Positions 45,934 to 55,408 of a stretch of 64,000 bases of DNA are shown one piece after another. The stretch's first letter is position 1. Each line of letters opens with the position of its first letter. Under the pieces are notes generated by a model. It saw nothing but the letters and a program-made list of their open reading frames with translations, was not told where the DNA came from and ran no database searches. Made by a program: the position numbers and the translations under genes. Origin of the DNA: Lateolabrax maculatus (lineage: Eukaryota > Chordata > Actinopteri > Acropomatiformes > Lateolabracidae); NCBI GenBank assembly GCA_031216445.1, contig CM062196.1, forward strand, positions 26,890,001-26,954,000. Reading direction: 5' to 3'.

Positions 45934-46944
45934 ATGGCCATGCCTGTGATCGTGAAGATCTTACTGACTGATGGCAGCTGTCAGAGGCTGAGTCTTGCAC
46001 ATGGACTCCCTGAATCTCTTGAAGACCTTCTGGCTGAAGTCAAAAAACAGTGTAACCTTCAGGGAAACATCAGACTTCAGTTTATGGACTCATTGTTTGG
46101 GAATGAGTTTATGGACCTAACTTCAATTTCAGAGGTGGAGGACAGAGGGACTCTGAGAGTAATTGATTTGTCAACACCCACAATGCAACATGAGAGCTTT
46201 ACAGTCCTACCCCTCCTAGCATCAAGTCCTTGCTCAACAAATGATTCTTCATCCCTGTCAGGTGAACTTGTGGATACAGATATACTGTCATCAAATGAGT
46301 CTACAAGCTCACGGTCCTCCTGGCCAGCTGTGTTCCATGTACCTAAGTTCGCCTATGATGCAGAAATAAAACTTCAGCGGGCAGGTTTAGTCTACATTCA
46401 AATAGCACTGTATCCAGATCCCAAGTTGAAGTCAGCCATTCTTGATGGGTTAGTGCAGGAAATTGTGCAGTATAAAGTCTATGTTAGTGATAAGGAGATG
46501 GAACAAGTAGCCCAGAGTCTCATCAAGAAACATCCATGTCTAACTGAGAAGGGGTCCAGTACTGGATATGGTGGATGGAATACGAGTTTAAAATATAAAC
46601 TATCTAACTACCGCACACAACTGAGAAAACTGGGATGCCCGGAAGTGACGGTGAACTCTTTAAAAAACAAACCTGTTGGAAAGCACAGCGCAGCCTTTGG
46701 CATCAAAAAGGCAAAGAGAGCAGAAGTTAATTTTTGCCCCACATACCCATCAGCTGAAACTGAGGAGAGTCTAGAAGCTATGCGGAAAGCTTTACTCTTG
46801 GATGTAAAGAAGAGGAACAACCGAGAAGCTGTGAAGTTCAAGATGGAAAAGACTTTCGCATTTAGAAGACATGAGGTTGTGCGTGATGTACCGATGGTGG
46901 ATGATTTCATGGCAAGATGGCCTGCTTTGTTTGAAGTCAGTGAG
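45934..46944 (+). CDS. PB1/ubiquitin-like (SAMD3-like) accessory protein exon
   Basis: An uninterrupted 337-codon exon. A TTTGTGTTTTTGCAG acceptor lies 15 bases before the ATG at 45934, and the exon ends in phase 0 at a GAG/GTAAGG donor (46944/46945). Residues 1-80 (MAMPVIVKILLTDGSCQRLS through QFMDSLFGNEF and SEVEDRGTL) look like a PB1 or ubiquitin-like beta-grasp domain. A Ser-rich linker follows to about residue 130. A conserved basic C-terminal region (YGGWNTSLKYKLSNYRTQLR; AFGIKKAKRAEVNFCP; FAFRRHEVVRDVPMVDDF) could bind DNA or RNA. Fish relatives are often annotated SAMD3-like and, from memory, run on in further exons; I find no such continuation before 47666. The open frame contrasts with the broken transposase. 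The role as transposition partner is inferred from position only. Confidence 0.6.
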
Positions 46945-47666
46945 GTAAGGCTGATCTCATGCTGTTTTTTTTTTTGGTTTTGACACTTGCTCTTACTTGT
47001 CTAATTCAGATTTTGGCATATTTTGTTTACTGGCTACAGTAAAAATACTTTTATTACTGTTGTATTTATTTTGTATTTGCCAACTGTTCACAGTTTTTGA
47101 ACATGCTGCAATAGGTGATTTGAATGTGTTTTGAATCTGCTGGTATAATAATGGTGACAGCTTTGTATTTTTCTATGCTAAAATTACTGTATGTGTGTTT
47201 TATGGAAGAATACAGTAAATTTTTTCAATGCAATCGGGTTTGATTTTTGTATTTGCACACAACACAAAACTTATGTCTACAATGCATTTGGCTGGCTTTA
47301 GCAAATCAATTTAGAGACCTAACCTGGGTTGTAAGGAAATAATAAAATTGATTTTAATTTACGTAATACATTTAAATAATATTAGCATTAACAAATCAAG
47401 TTTGTTATATTTGAAAATCAGGTATCCTGAACATGATAAAATCACTTTCATACTACTTAATTAATTGGTGTTGCAGTAGCTTAAAAATATAAGTTAACTC
47501 AACTTGATTATTTTAAATACCTGAATATGATTTAAATATTTTGGTTTAACAAGTAATAATTCATTGAGAAAAAGAAGGAAATGTTGTCAGTCATCCACAT
47601 TCTTATCATGTGGGACCGATGTACACATTAAAATTAAGTAAATCCAAAGGATTCTTTTTTTCAGTG
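46945..47666 (+). other. Noncoding 3' end of the CACTA-like element
   Basis: AT-rich, with no recognisable continuation of the upstream gene. AATCAAGTTTGTTATATTTG...CAGGTAT at about 47394 and its rough inverse near 47500-47530 suggest subterminal repeats, which CACTA elements often have. Confidence 0.45.
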
Positions 47667-47668
47667 TA

Positions 47669-48533
47669 GCAAGCGCTTTCAATTTGATTTCAATGTTGGG
47701 CCTCAACGTAGATTCAATACTTATACTTGACGATATTTCAATCGTTCAATCTGATTTTTCTCTGTGGCGAGCTTGAATATATGTAAATTGTTAAACATTG
47801 CCGATTAGTAGTAGTATATTACTGTTGTTGATTTTAATCATGATTTAACATTCCTTTTAAATCTTCTAATTTATGTATGGATCAGTGTTATTTGTTATGA
47901 TTACTTATAATGCACCACATATGAATGTGTGTATGTCAATTGTATTGTCAAAACTGCTTGCGTAATGCCACAACACTTTGCAATTAAATGATCAATTCTA
48001 AAGTGTGATGGCGCATTATATTGCATCTCACCATGTAACTGTTCTATTATATGATCTGTAGATCCCTGTAGACACTACCGTAGACATTACAAAGTAGTGC
48101 TGTGGAATAAAGAATTTAATTTAATTGTGTGTAACATTTAAATATGTCAGGGGACTTGATAAAAGACTTCCGTGTAGGATACACCTCTGTTTCCTTCCTC
48201 GAAGCTCCTCCAGAAGCCTCCTCACTCCTCGTCTCCTCGATATGTATTTAATGGATTGGAAGATCCTCCATGAGAGCCAAGGGGGAACAATTTCCAGGTC
48301 ATGGAAGGAGAGAGGACGTGAAGAAGCTTAAATTAGCATAAAGAAAAGCACCCTAGGTTCAAGTTGAACCAGGAAGTTATTAACCACACATACATTCTGG
48401 GAAAAGGTTTAAAACAACTTAAGATACAATGTCATTAAAAACAATGCAAGTACTTATTCATCGAATAATATTTCTAAACTATAATAATGAAAATTTTAAA
48501 TGCCGTGAGTAAGGAGACTCAACTTTTCTCAAG
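47669..48533. other. Unannotated stretch
   Basis: Includes AATAAAGAATTTAATTTAATT at 48106-48125, which could be an old LINE tail, and a CTCCTC-rich patch at 48195-48240. No gene seen. Confidence 0.35.
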
Positions 48534-50395
48534 TGCACATCATCGTCTTTGGCAGGCTGAACTGCTGCCGCAGAAAGTACATCCTCTGCTGTGCTTTCTT
48601 GGTGATGGAGGTGATGTTCAGCTCCCACTTGAGGTCCTGGGAGATGATGGAGCCCAGGAAGCGGATGGATTCCACAGTGTCGACTGGGGAGTCTCTCAGG
48701 GTGATGAGGGTGAATGGGGCTGGGTTCTTTCTGTAGTCCACAACCATCTCCACTTTGAAAGCGTTGAGCTCAAGGTTGTTCTAGCTGCACCAGGTCACCA
48801 GATGGTCAATCTCTTACCTGAAGGCAGACTCTTCCCCACCAGAGATGAGCCCGATGAGGGTGGTGTCGTCTGCAAACTTCAGGAGCTTGACAGATTGGTG
48901 ACTGGAGTTGCAGCTGTTGGTGTACAGGGAGAACAGTAGAGGGGAAAGAACGGAGCCTTGAGGGGAACCGGTGCTGATGGTCCTGGAGTCAGAGACATAT
49001 TTCCCCAGCTTCACGTGCTGCCTCCTGTCGGACAGGAAGTCTGTGATCCACCTGCAGGAGGAGTCAGGCACGCTCAGCTGGGAGAGCTTTTCCTGCAGCA
49101 GAGCTGGGATGATGGTGTTGAAGGCAGAGCTGAAATCCACAAACAGGACGTTTGGCTGAGAACTGTTGTTGGAGTTTCTCAGAGTACAGTTGTTTAGCTC
49201 CTCTCACCTCTTTGCTAAACCTGCACTTGGCCTCTTTGAACCTGCCTCTGTCTCCACTCCTGTATGCTTCCTCCTTTTACGACCTTAGCTGTCTGAGTTT
49301 GGCTGTGAACCAGGGTTTGTCGTTGTTGTAACTCACCCTGGTGCGTGATGGTACACAGCTGTCCTCACAGAAGCTGATGTAGGACGTCAGAGCCTCTGTG
49401 AACTCATCCAGACTGGTGGTGGCAGTCCTGAAAACATCCCAGTCAGTAAATTCCGAGCACACCTGAAGATCCTGCACAGCCTCACTGGTCCACTGTTTTG
49501 ATGTCCTCAAGACAGGTTTGCAGACCTATAACTTCTGCCTGTAAGCAGGAATCAGGTGGACCATGATGTGGTTAAGAGTTTTCCAGTGGAGCTCGGGGGA
49601 CGGCGTGGTAGGCACTGCTGACTGTGGTGTAGCAGTGATCCAAGGTGTTCTTCTCTCTGGTGGGGCTCTTAATAAACTGTCGGTATTTGGGGAGTTCATG
49701 TGTAAGATTTCCTTTGTTAAAGTCCCCAAGGACAATAATTAGGGAGTCCGGGTTTGTCTGCTCCATGTACACTATCTGGTCGGCAAGCATGCGCTTGCCG
49801 CCACGTTGGCGTGTGGCGGGATGTAAACACCGACCAGATTGCATGAAGCAAACTCAATGGGGGGAGTAGAAAGGTTTACAGTTGATAATAAATGATTCTA
49901 GATCAGGAGAACAATGTTGCAGCATCACTGTCACGTCGTTACACAAGCCACTGTTGGTATAAAAACAGATTCCTCCACCTTTCGTCTTGCTGGAAAGTTC
50001 CGTGTGGTGATCCGCTCTGTGGAGTTGGAAACCCGCCAGCTGCAGCGCATAGCCTGGGATCGATCCACACAGCCACGTCTCCGTGAAGCACAGACCGGAA
50101 GATGTATAAAAGTCACTGTTTTTCCCCACCAGTAGCTGAAGTTCGTCCAGTTTGTTGCACAGTGAACGCACATTGGAAAGAAATATTCCCGGCAGTGGTG
50201 TGTGAATTCTGCGTCGGCGGAGACGCACAAGCGCACCGGCACATTTCCCTCTCCTCCGGCGTTTCACTGTGTGGACAAAGGTGAGGGCACCTTTGTCTAG
50301 AATGTCCAGTAATTCCACAGATGAAGCGATGAAAGTGGGAATTAAATCCACAGGTGTTGTAGCCCTGATGTTCATGAGCTCTTCTCCCAGTATTG
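48534..50395 (-). pseudogene. Rex1-like LINE, inverted 5' part (endonuclease and RT)
   Basis: Minus-strand order from 50395: an N-terminal basic region (VKRRRRGKCAGALVRLRRRR), endonuclease start LPGIFLSNVRSLCNKLDELQ (about 50195), FTETWLCGSIPG, GGGICFYTNSG, then SLIIVLGDFNKGNLTHELPK (about 49720). The linker reads SYISFCEDSCVPSRTRVSYN (about 49360). The frame then jumps near 49150 from LYSEKLQQQFSA straight into DFSSAFNTIIPAL, deleting the RT fingers. RT palm: TGSPQGSVLSPLLFS (about 48945) and catalytic FADD intact at 48865-48876. The reading stops at FSLPKTMMCT at the left end. The continuation lies inverted at 50396-51031, so both are one insertion. Confidence 0.8.
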
Positions 50396-51031
50396 TAGCC
50401 ATCATTGAGTCCATCCTCACCTCCTCCATCACCATCTGGTACGCTGCTGGTACTGCCAAGGACAAGGGCAGACTGCAGCGTATCATTGGCTGCAATCTGC
50501 CATCTCTCCAGGACCTGCACGCCTCCAGGACCCTGAGGCGTGCAGGGAAGATTGTAACTGACCGCTCCCACCCCTGACACAAACAGTTTGAGACTCTCCC
50601 CTCTGGAAGGAGGCAAATCAGTAAATCAGGACCAAAACCTCTTGCTACAAAAACATTTTCTTCCTGTCTGCAGCTGGCCTGATCAACAAGGCCTGGGACC
50701 CCCACTGACATGGATCCTTATCCTGTCCCCTGACACTAAGCGTTACATTAACGCACACTTGTGGACAACACATCATACTCTAACAGTTGCACATTCCCTG
50801 GACAATATTTTGCACATTCCTGCACAGTTTTAATTTTATTTAATTTTCATCTTAAAAATATATATTGCACATATTTAGTAATATTTTTTCATATTCTGTA
50901 TTGTAAAAAAATGTTTCATTCCTATTTTATATGTATGCTTATGTTGACTTTTGCACTACTCGTTGCGCACCAATACACCACAACAAATTCCTAGTATGTG
51001 AAAACCTACATGGTAATAAACCCGATTCTGA
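50396..51031 (+). mobile_element. Rex1-like LINE, 3' part in sense orientation
   Basis: Begins ATIIESILTSSI-like (AIIESILTSSITIWYAAGTA) and continues RLQRIIGCNLPSLQDLHASR, LRRAGKIVTDRSHP and the FETLPSGRR block, then a 3' UTR ending TAATAAACCCGATTCTGATT at about 51031. It starts almost exactly where the inverted piece ends in element coordinates. TTCTCAAG (48526-48533) and TTCTAAAG (51032-51039) may be the target duplication, with one mismatch. Confidence 0.8.
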
Positions 51032-51179
51032 TTCTAAAGTATTACAAAGTATTGTGTCACTATCAAAGCCTGAAATACCTTCTTCCTTTGTGCCATAAAG
51101 CTCCATTGTCCAAAATGTATAAAATAATAGTACAAATAATACATCAATGAGTCACACTGTTATTTATTTTGACTCAAAT

Positions 51180-54100
51180 TCAAATTTCAGTCCTATCCAA
51201 CACCGGCTCTTCTTTATCGGAAATGTTGTGCACAGGTGAAGCAGCGAGTCCCTGACAAGCATTTCCGGGAGGCGGCATGGTCATGGAAGGTTGATCGGGA
51301 TGTTGTTGGTGGAAATCAGCAATAAGCTGGGGGTCGAGGATGTGACGAGCAGGAACCCAGGACCTCTCTTCTGGACCATAACCCTCCCAGTCGACCAAAT
51401 ATTGGAGACCACGACCCCGACGACGAGAGCGCAGCAGGCGCTGAACAGAGTAGGCAGGGCCTCGACTGGCTTCACTCTGGACACATGGAATGTAGGATGG
51501 ATTCGCATAGATTGTGGGAGTGTCAGCCTTACTGCCCTAGGATTGATGATCTTCTGGATGGCAAATGGACCAATGAATTTAGGAGCCAATTTCTTGGACT
51601 CCACCCTGAGTGGAATGTCCCGAGTGGAAAGCCACACCATTTGACCCACTTGGTAGGCAGGAGCCTGGGTGCGCCGTCGATTAGCTGAGACAGAGTAACG
51701 ATCTGTAGAGCGGAGGAGGGAGGCCCGTGCTTGGATCCAGGTGCGGCGACAACGGCGGATGAAGGCTTGTACTGAAGGACAGGAAGCCTCCTTCTCTAGT
51801 GCAGGAAAAAGAGGAGGCTGGAACCCATAGGTGCACTGGAATGGGGACAGACCCGTGGCAGAGCTTGTCAGGTTGTTGTGAGCATATTCTACCCACAGGA
51901 GTTGCTTGGCCCTGGACATGGGATTTTGTGAAACCATACAGCGGAGGGCTGTCTCCATCTCCTGATTCATGCGCTCGGTCTGACCATTAGACTGGGGATG
52001 AAACCCGGAGGACAGACTGACGGTGGCCCCAAGCAGAGCACAGAATTCCTTCCAAAAAACTGAAGTGAACTGAGGGCCCTGATCAGACACCACATCTACA
52101 GGGAGGCCATGGAGCCGGAAAACATGGAGCAGGACCAGTTGAGCTGTCTCTTTGGCTGAAGGAAGCTTGGGTAAGGGCACAAAATGAGCCAGCTTACTAA
52201 ATCGGTCCACAACAGTCAGGATGACCGTATTACCCTCGGAAGGAGGAAGGCCAGTAACAAAGTCTAGAGCGATGTGAGACCAAGGGCGATGAGGAACAGG
52301 AAAGGGCTGCAGGAAACCAGCAGGAGCCAGGCGAGATGGCTTGTGTTGATTGCAGACCGGACAGGCATTGACAAACCCACGGATGTCCTCGTCAAGAGTG
52401 GCCCACCAAAAACGTCGCTGAACCACGTCCTTGGTTCTCTGGATTACCGGATGACAAGAAAGCTTGGAGGAATGAGCCCACTGGAGGACGTCGGACCGCA
52501 GAGCCGGGGGAACAAACAGGCGATCACGGGGAACGTTGCTGGGACTGGCATGATCCTCCATAGCGGACCTCACTCTCTCCTCAATCTCCCAGGTGAGGGT
52601 AGCGACCATGCAAGGGACAGAAAGGATGGGAACGTGCCCTGGGATAGCATCCTCCTTCTCCTGGAACTGGCGAGACAAGGCGTCAGGTTTGATGTTGCGA
52701 GATCCTGGTCTGTAGGAGAGGGAGAAGTTGAAGCGGGTGAAAAAGAGCGACCACCGGGCTTGTCGGGAGTTGAGTCTCTTGGCTGTGCACACATACTCCA
52801 GATTCCTGTGGTCAGTCCATACCAAGAAAGGAACCTTGGTGCCCTCCAGCCAGTGACGCCACTCCTCCAGGGCCAACTTGACAGCGAGTAACTCTCGATT
52901 TCCAATGTCATAGTTTTGTTCAGCAGCTGAGAGTCGACGTGAGAAGAAGGCACAAGGGTGAAGCTTCTGATCAGAGGTCAAGCGTTGGGACAAGACAGCC
53001 CCTACCCCCATGTCCGATGCATCCACCTCAACGATAAACTGCTGGTCAGGGTCAGGCACCTGGAGGATGGGAGCTGATGTGAACCGGGCCTTAAGGGTCC
53101 GGAAGGCTTCATCAGCAGCCATGGTCCACCTGAAGAGCACCTTGGAGGATGTGAGACTGGTAAGAGGGGCTGCGATGGAGCTGTAGTTGCGGATGAAGCA
53201 ACGATAAAAGTTGGCGAAGCCCAGAAACCTCTGTAGCTGCTTGCGGGTGTCGGGGATGGGCCAGGATAAGACTGCTGAAACCTTAGCTGGATCCATCTGG
53301 ATACTGTCCTGCGCCAGGACGTACCCCAGGAAAGAGACCGAGGAGGCATGGAACTCGCACTTCTCAGCCTTGACAAAGAGAGAGTTCTCCAGAAGTCGCT
53401 GCAGGACGGACTGCACATGGTAAACATGTTCCTCATGGGACTTGGAGAAGATAAGGATATCACCCAGGTAGACAAACACATAGCGGTTTAGCATGTCTCT
53501 GAGCACGTCGTTCACCAAGGCCTGAAACACTGCCGGGGCATTGGTGAGTCCAAAGGGCATGACAAGGTATTCATAATGTCCTGTGGGGGTGTTAAAGGCA
53601 GTCTTCCACTCATCCCCCTCTCGAATCCGCACCAGGTGATAGGCGTTGCGAAGGTCGAGCTTGGTGTAGATGGTGGCCCCCTGAAGAAGTTCGAAGGCGG
53701 AAGAGATAAGAGGAAGGGGGTAGCGGTTCTTGATCGTGATATAATTTAAACCCCGGTAGTCAATACACGGTCTCAGAGTCTTGTCCTTCTTGGCAACGAA
53801 GAAGAACCCCGCCCCTGCAGGAGATGAAGAGGGGCGGATGATGCCAGCAGCCAATGAGTCATTGATGTAGACCTCCATGGCCTCCCTCTCAGGAGCAGAC
53901 AAGGAATACAGCCGTCCCTTGGGAGGAGACGTGCCGGGTTGCAGGTCGATGGCACAGTCATAGGAACGGTGAGGGGGCAGGGAAGTAGCCTTGGTCTTGC
54001 TGAACACGTCCTTGAAGTCATGGTAGTCGAACAGGACCCCTCCCAGATCCGGTACGATGCCGGCCGAAGGCAAGCGCCGTGGTGAGGTGGCTTGCTTCAG

Positions 54101-54595
54101 ACAGATATGGTGGTACGATGAGCTCCACCCCAGGATGACTCCCGCTGCCCAATCTATGTGAGGATTATGGCGACGAAGCCAGGGAAAGCCCAGGATGAGT
54201 GGGATGCGTGGTGACTGCAGGATGTAAAACTGGATGGTTTCATGGTGATTCCCGGACAATAGGACCTGGACAGGGGTGGTCTGATGGGTCACTTTCCCTA
54301 GAAGATGACTGTCAAGGGCACTGGCAGAAACAGGACTAGACAACCGGATACGCCCTATCCCCAATTGATGCGCAAGTTCTTCATCCATGATGTTGGCATC
54401 TGCCCCAGAGTCAATGAAAATGGCAAGGGTGTGAGAGTCTCCGGGCAGAGGGAGCTTGGCTTGGAACAAGGGTCGTTGACCCTGGGAGGTAGGAGTAGAA
54501 GAGTGGCTCACCAGTAGCTCCCCACCTACTGGTGAGCCCTGTCTTTTAATGGGCACTGGAAGACAAAATGGCCGGCCTGGCCACAATAAAGACAA
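51180..54595 (-). pseudogene. pol: Gypsy Pol polyprotein (PR-RT-RH-IN-chromodomain)
   Basis: About 1,100 codons, open from 54595 to a frameshift near 51445. Protease: FIDSGADANIMD (DSG at about residue 62). RT: RPCIDYRGLNYITIKNRYPL and MPFGLTNAPAVFQ; the catalytic box reads YLGD at 53459-53470 where YLDD is expected, so the first metal-binding aspartate is Gly. RNase H: FIVEVDASDMGVGAVLSQR, with TDHRNLEYV. Integrase: the H-H-C-C finger (HSSKLSCH...CPVCNQH), then a core with LDFVTGLP, SDQGPQFTS and NGQTERMNQE. The C-terminal region is LPLRVESKKLAPKF-like. The chromodomain (VDWEGYGPEERSWVPARHIL, 51340-51398) follows in a shifted frame. The pol frame is -1 relative to gag and overlaps its end, a normal gypsy arrangement. 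Probably inactive because of YLGD and the frameshift. Confidence 0.9.
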
Positions 54596-55377
54596 AGGTT
54601 GGCTTGGCGGCGCCTCTCACGTTCCTCTGGGGAGAGTCTGGTGCGCCCAAGTTGCATAGGTTCTGGCCCTCCTTGCTGTGGACCAGTTGCAGCGGTGAAG
54701 CTGGTGGTTGCGGAGGTCCCCTATGGACGGACTGGTTGCTGAGGTCTTGATGTCTGTCGTCTCTCCCGTCTCCGGGCCTGGATGCGTAGATCTATCCTCG
54801 TAGCCAGCTCTATTAATCCATCCAGTGAGGAAGGAATTTCGTGTGAAACCAAATCATCTTTAATGTAATCCGCAAGCCCATGCAGGAAAGCGTCACGGGG
54901 GGCTGCAGCATTCCAGTCACTCTGGCGAGCCAGAACGCGGAAATCAATGGAATAATCCACCACCGTCTGGTTGCCCTGGCGCATGTTCATGAGTCCTCGG
55001 GCGGCGTCAGTCCCAGAACCCCCCATGCCAAACACTATCCAGAGCTCCTCAGCAAATGACTGGAAGGAACCGCAGGCAGGAGTGTGTTTGTCCCACTCAG
55101 CAGTTCCCCAAAGGCGAGCTCTCCCTGTCAGATGGTTAATGGCGAAGGCCACCTTGGCTTCTTCTGAGGAAAACGTGTGGGGTCGCAGGGCAAACAAAAT
55201 AGAACAGTTTGTCGAGAAGGGATTACAGCTCTCGGGGTCCCCAGCATAGCGTTCTGGGGTTCCTATCTGGACCTCGCGGACAGGATCTGGGATAGAGATG
55301 GCAGCAGCCTGAGGTGGCTGAACTGGAGGAGGTCCTGGTGTAATAGCCTGGGTTACCACAGCTGTTAGCTGTTGAAC
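54526..55377 (-). pseudogene. gag: Gypsy Gag, 5'-truncated, with premature stop
   Basis: Reads VQQLTAVVTQAITPGPPPVQ from the truncated start, then capsid-like sequence (ERYAGDPESCNPF, AKVAFAINHLTGRARLW, MRQGNQTVVDYSIDFRVLAR). An in-frame TAG at 54721-54723 interrupts it. The same frame continues with a Pro/Gln-rich linker and a CCHC zinc knuckle (CLYCGQAGHFVFQC, about 54553-54594) that would bind RNA, and ends naturally at TAG 54526-54528. The pol frame opens over the zinc knuckle. The real N-terminus is missing: a stop lies directly upstream at 55378-55380, where element sequence ends. Confidence 0.85.
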
Positions 55378-55408
55378 TTACCAGCTGGCTGCTTTACCCA
55401 GCTGGTAA
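55378..55408. repeat. Hairpin at the gypsy truncation point
   Basis: TTACCAGCTGG (55378-55388) and CCAGCTGGTAA (55398-55408) are perfect 11-bp inverted repeats with a 9-base loop. They sit immediately where gag similarity ends. Confidence 0.9.

Larger units (their letters stand above)
42019..47666 (+). mobile_element. CACTA/EnSpm-like DNA transposon with two genes
   Basis: The left end CACTGAAAAAAAGGAAATATTGG (42019-42041) and the inverted right end (complement of 47644-47666) share 13 identical terminal bases and 18 of 23 overall. The element is flanked by TA on both sides (42017-42018 and 47667-47668). It contains a small 5' exon, a transposase-like gene (42960-45652) and a second gene (45934-46944), all on the plus strand. 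CACTG/CACTA ends are the hallmark of the CMC superfamily; plant members also encode a transposase plus an accessory protein. A TA duplication is shorter than the usual 2-3 bp extremes suggest, so the superfamily call leans on the protein and the CACTG ends. A piggyBac-type MITE has inserted at 42318-42682. Confidence 0.65.
51180..55377 (-). mobile_element. Ty3/gypsy chromovirus-type retrotransposon, LTRs missing
   Basis: Gag and pol in minus-strand order: gag (55377-54526), then protease, RT, RNase H, integrase and chromodomain (54595-51180). Neither LTR, primer-binding site nor polypurine tract is adjacent. The left side ends just after the chromodomain and the right side inside gag, at a hairpin (55378-55408). 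So both ends were lost. Domain order with integrase after RNase H and a C-terminal chromodomain defines the Ty3/gypsy chromovirus group. Confidence 0.9.

Noticed and set aside
45934..46944. Host SAMD3 gene
   Set aside because: No SAM domain is visible, there is only one exon, and it lies inside inverted ends next to a transposase. A transposon-borne gene fits better, although exaptation is possible.
48487..48939. Plus-strand 150-codon frame
   Set aside because: Antisense shadow of the Rex1-like RT, which shows clear FADD and LSPLLFS motifs on the other strand.
51291..52891. Plus-strand frames of 117-205 codons across the gypsy element
   Set aside because: They are antisense to a long, motif-rich pol ORF and have no motifs of their own.
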